Assembly: GCA_030671225.1 (NCBI GenBank)
Contig: DAOVAE010000062.1
Location: 1-6,896 of the forward strand
Direction: 5' to 3'
Length of the DNA: 6,896 nt
Source: Desulfobacteraceae bacterium
GTDB lineage: Bacteria > Desulfobacterota > Desulfobacteria > Desulfobacterales > UBA11574
Shown here: positions 4,524 through 6,896 of the stretch, one piece after another
Position numbering within the stretch: position 1 is the stretch's first letter
Layout: each line of letters opens with the position of its first letter
Notes under the pieces: model-generated
Told to the model about the DNA's origin: nothing
Databases searched by the model: none
The model's input: only the letters and a program-made list of their open reading frames with translations
Made by a program: the position numbers and the translations under genes

Positions 4524-6896
4524 ATGAAACTGTCAAATTTATTAGAATCTGTCATACCTGTAAGCTTTTACGGGATCAACATAGAAAGTACCAGACAGAG
4601 CGCAGATATTAAAAACAGTGATCCCAATGCACCGTATGACATGCAATTTTCACTTTCGCCGGATCCTGAAATAGGCTCTGTCCATTACAGGGCGCAGGAT
4701 GTCAAACCGGGTGGAATGTTTGTTGCTATAAAAGGCCTTGCCGCAGATGGTCATGACTTTATTGATGAAGCACTGGCAAGAGGCGCTTCAGTAATTGTTA
4801 CCCAGAAACCTGTAAAGAAAAAATCAATAATCATAGAGTTTGAAAATACCAGAAAGGCTCTTGCGGCAATATCGAGCAGGCTTTACTCAAACCCGTCGAA
4901 AAAGCTGTTTTTAATAGGTATAACCGGCACCAACGGTAAAACAACCACTGCATTTTTAATCGAGAGTCTTCTTTTAGAAGCCGGCATCGAACTCGGTGTT
5001 ATTGGAACATTAAATTACCGATATTCCGGGAAAACGTTTCAAAACCCCATAACAACACCCGAATCTCTGGATCTGCAAAAGATCCTGGCGGAAATGCTGC
5101 AAAGCGGCATTACTCACGTTGTCATGGAAGTTTCTTCCCACGCCATCGACCTTGACAGGATTTACAATTGCAGGTTCGATCTTCTGATCTTTACCAACCT
5201 GACTCAGGACCACCTGGATTATCACGGAGATATGAACTCCTACTGGTCCTGCAAAAAAAGACTCTTTACACAAATTCCTGATTCAGTATCAGGAAACGGT
5301 CGGATTTTGGCCGTAATCAATCACAATGATGAAAAAGGAAAAGAGCTTATCAAACTGCTCGAAGCAAGTATCGGGAAACCGTCCGTACTTTCAGCGGGCT
5401 TTTCGAAAAGTAACAGTATATGGCCCCAGGGTATAAAGTATGACATGACCGGTATTTCCGGCAAAATTTCTACTCCGGCCGGCTCTTTTGAATTCAAATC
5501 GCCCCTTGTGGGACAACACAACCTGGAAAACATTCTCTGTGCAACAGGTGTAGGTATTGTGCTCGACCTTCCTTTAAATTCCATCAAAACCGGCATCGAA
5601 GCGGTTTGCGCAGTACCGGGACGTCTTGAACGTATTCCAAATAATATCAACCGGTTTGTATATGTTGATTATGCCCATACTCCAGATGCCCTTGAAAATG
5701 TGCTGTCCGCGTTAAGATCTACGGCCACGGGCAGAATCATCTGTATCTTCGGGTGTGGCGGCAACCGAGATAAAGCTAAACGGCCCCAAATGGGTCAAAT
5801 AGCAGGGAAGCTCTGTGACCTTTCCATTATCACATCGGATAATCCCCGAACAGAGCCACCCATGAAAATCATTAATCAGATCCTTGATGGAACTAAAAAA
5901 GCGACCTCCAACACCTATATGCCATCGAATTTGACAACAGGTTTCCAAAAAAAAGGGTGTGTTGTCGAACCTGACCGAAAAACAGCCATACAGCTTGCAA
6001 TTAAAGTGTCCCGACCGGGCGATATCGTCCTGATTGCAGGCAAGGGGAATGAAACGTATCAGATAATAGGAAACAATACCATCAGCTTTGATGACAGAGA
6101 AGAGGCAAAAACAGCACTTTCAAAGTTAGGGGATCAAAGTCCCGAATACAGATCTCATGGCTGTCCGGAACCCGTAACTCGCAATTCGCAACCCGCAACC
6201 CGCAACCCGCAACCTGCAACTTTCAACCCAATTCCCTGGACCATTGCTGAAATCATCGAGGCGACCGGGGGTGAACTCTTACTAGGAAATTTTAAACACT
6301 CTTTCTCAGGTATATCCATCGATTCGCGCAAGATATCAGAGGATGACCTCTTTGTTGCAATTAAAGGAGAGGTCCATGACGGCCACAGTTTCACAGGCGA
6401 TGTAATCGGACACGGCGTAAGCGGACTTCTGATAGACAGAACCAAGACCGATAAACTGCCCGGCAAGGAGTCTATAAAAAATGGGATTGTCTGTATAACT
6501 GTAAACGACACCACCGAAGCGTTGGGCGACCTCGCCGCGTTTAACCGAAAACGTTCAAATGTTGCGGTTGTTGCCATAACCGGTTCGAACGGTAAAACCA
6601 GCACCCGCAAGATGACAGCAGGCGTCATTTCCCCTCGCTTTAGCACTTTATCTACCAGCGGGAATTTAAACAACCTAATCGGGCTTCCCCTTACCCTGCT
6701 GAACCTTAGCTTTAACCACAGGTGGGCCGTATTGGAGCTAGGAATGAACAGACCAGGAGAAATAAAGAGGCTCGCCGAAATCTGTTCGCCCGATATCGGT
6801 GTTATCACAAACATCGGCCCTGCACACCTTGAAGGATTGGGCTCCCTCGATGCGGTCATGCAAGCCAAGGGAGAGCTTTTGGAAAAAATTAAGCCG
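4524..6896 (+). CDS. murE-murF: MurE-MurF fusion: UDP-MurNAc-tripeptide synthetase (meso-DAP) joined to UDP-MurNAc-pentapeptide ligase (3' end outside window)
   Basis: The frame is open for 791 codons to the window edge. Residues 1 to about 535 are MurE, which adds meso-diaminopimelate to UDP-MurNAc-L-Ala-D-Glu. Visible there are P-loop TGTNGKTTT (134-142), HLDYHGDM followed by the likely carbamylated Lys244, HNLEN, PGRLERI (365-371), DYAHTPD (382-388), FGCGGNRDK and the meso-DAP selector DNPR (439-442). From about 570 MurF begins, which adds D-Ala-D-Ala: IDSRK, DLFVAIKGE, P-loop TGSNGKTST (686-694), LELGMN, TNIGPAHLEGLG and AKGELL. About 200 further MurF residues should lie outside. Residues 536-569 are a hydrophilic linker encoded partly by 7-bp repeats. 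There is no stop or restart signal between halves. AGGA at 4508-4511 is 12 bp before the ATG, and MKLSNLL is a usual MurE N-terminus. MurE-MurF fusions are known, for example in Bordetella. Confidence 0.95.
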   Translation, partial: MKLSNLLESVIPVSFYGINIESTRQSADIKNSDPNAPYDMQFSLSPDPEIGSVHYRAQDVKPGGMFVAIKGLAADGHDFIDEALARGASVIVTQKPVKKKSIIIEFENTRKALAAISSRLYSNPSKKLFLIGITGTNGKTTTAFLIESLLLEAGIELGVIGTLNYRYSGKTFQNPITTPESLDLQKILAEMLQSGITHVVMEVSSHAIDLDRIYNCRFDLLIFTNLTQDHLDYHGDMNSYWSCKKRLFTQIPDSVSGNGRILAVINHNDEKGKELIKLLEASIGKPSVLSAGFSKSNSIWPQGIKYDMTGISGKISTPAGSFEFKSPLVGQHNLENILCATGVGIVLDLPLNSIKTGIEAVCAVPGRLERIPNNINRFVYVDYAHTPDALENVLSALRSTATGRIICIFGCGGNRDKAKRPQMGQIAGKLCDLSIITSDNPRTEPPMKIINQILDGTKKATSNTYMPSNLTTGFQKKGCVVEPDRKTAIQLAIKVSRPGDIVLIAGKGNETYQIIGNNTISFDDREEAKTALSKLGDQSPEYRSHGCPEPVTRNSQPATRNPQPATFNPIPWTIAEIIEATGGELLLGNFKHSFSGISIDSRKISEDDLFVAIKGEVHDGHSFTGDVIGHGVSGLLIDRTKTDKLPGKESIKNGIVCITVNDTTEALGDLAAFNRKRSNVAVVAITGSNGKTSTRKMTAGVISPRFSTLSTSGNLNNLIGLPLTLLNLSFNHRWAVLELGMNRPGEIKRLAEICSPDIGVITNIGPAHLEGLGSLDAVMQAKGELLEKIKP
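6169..6230 (+). repeat. Degenerate 7-bp tandem repeat array inside murE-murF, encoding the inter-enzyme linker
   Basis: Nine consecutive heptamers of consensus AACCCGC run from 6169; three copies in a row (6190-6210) are identical and the others differ at one to three bases. Read in the murE-murF frame, three units make 21 bases, giving a seven-residue peptide period: PVTRNSQ, PATRNPQ, PATFNPI (residues 550-571). The peptide is hydrophilic, rich in Pro, Thr, Asn, Gln and Arg, with no domain character. Similar AACCCGC-type low-complexity arrays are common between genes in related environmental genomes (recollection, not searched). Confidence 0.85.

Noticed and set aside
6169..6230. Heptamer array considered as a CRISPR array or origin iterons
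   Set aside because: Units are directly adjacent with no spacers, very short, and lie inside a coding frame that they keep open.
6155..6868. Minus-strand open frame of 237 codons, ending in a cysteine/glycine/leucine repeat peptide near its C-terminus
   Set aside because: It is opposite the intact MurF half, which has clear family motifs; the repetitive peptide is only the antisense of the 7-bp array.

Overview
The window is the 5' part of a division and cell-wall (dcw) cluster from a Gram-negative bacterium. It is preceded by the end of an unrelated lytic transglycosylase gene and a tRNA-Ser gene. The gene order mraZ-rsmH-ftsL-ftsI-murE-murF, the meso-diaminopimelate type MurE (DNPR motif), the moderate GC content with AT-rich intergenic DNA, and the small GAGACCTTTG-ended repeats together suggest a Desulfobacterales-like (Desulfobacterota, formerly Deltaproteobacteria) genome. 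That placement is an inference from gene order and general familiarity, not from a search.

Layout. Positions 1-462 hold the C-terminal 153 codons of a soluble lytic transglycosylase (+). Positions 463-650 are non-coding: one end of a dispersed repeat, a hairpin, and a strong bidirectional terminator that closes the transglycosylase gene from one side and the tRNA gene from the other. A complete tRNA-Ser(GCU) with encoded CCA lies on the minus strand at 651-743. A 142-bp imperfectly palindromic element with GAGACCTTTG terminal inverted repeats (760-901) sits 16 bp from the 5' end of the tRNA. Positions 902-1070 are the AT-rich mraZ control region. It has a TTGACA promoter, three MraZ-type boxes at 10-bp spacing that run into the ribosome binding site, and a near-identical two-box copy in inverted orientation about 115 bp upstream.

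From 1071 to the right edge the plus strand is almost fully coding: mraZ, rsmH (2 bp gap, GTG start), ftsL (ATGA overlap), ftsI (ATGA overlap), then a 57-bp gap carrying a 36-bp minimal version of the palindromic element, and finally murE fused in frame to murF. The fusion is open from 4524 to the window end (791 codons, incomplete). The linker between its two enzyme halves is encoded by a degenerate array of 7-bp repeats (6169-6230).

How it works together: MraZ probably autoregulates the operon; RsmH methylates 16S rRNA; FtsL and FtsI act in the septal divisome, FtsI being the septal transpeptidase; MurE and MurF supply the pentapeptide precursor that FtsI crosslinks. The points most worth a second look are the inverted distal MraZ operator, the MurE-MurF fusion with its repeat-derived linker, and the dispersed palindromic element family, which occupies both the tRNA promoter region and the ftsI-murE junction.
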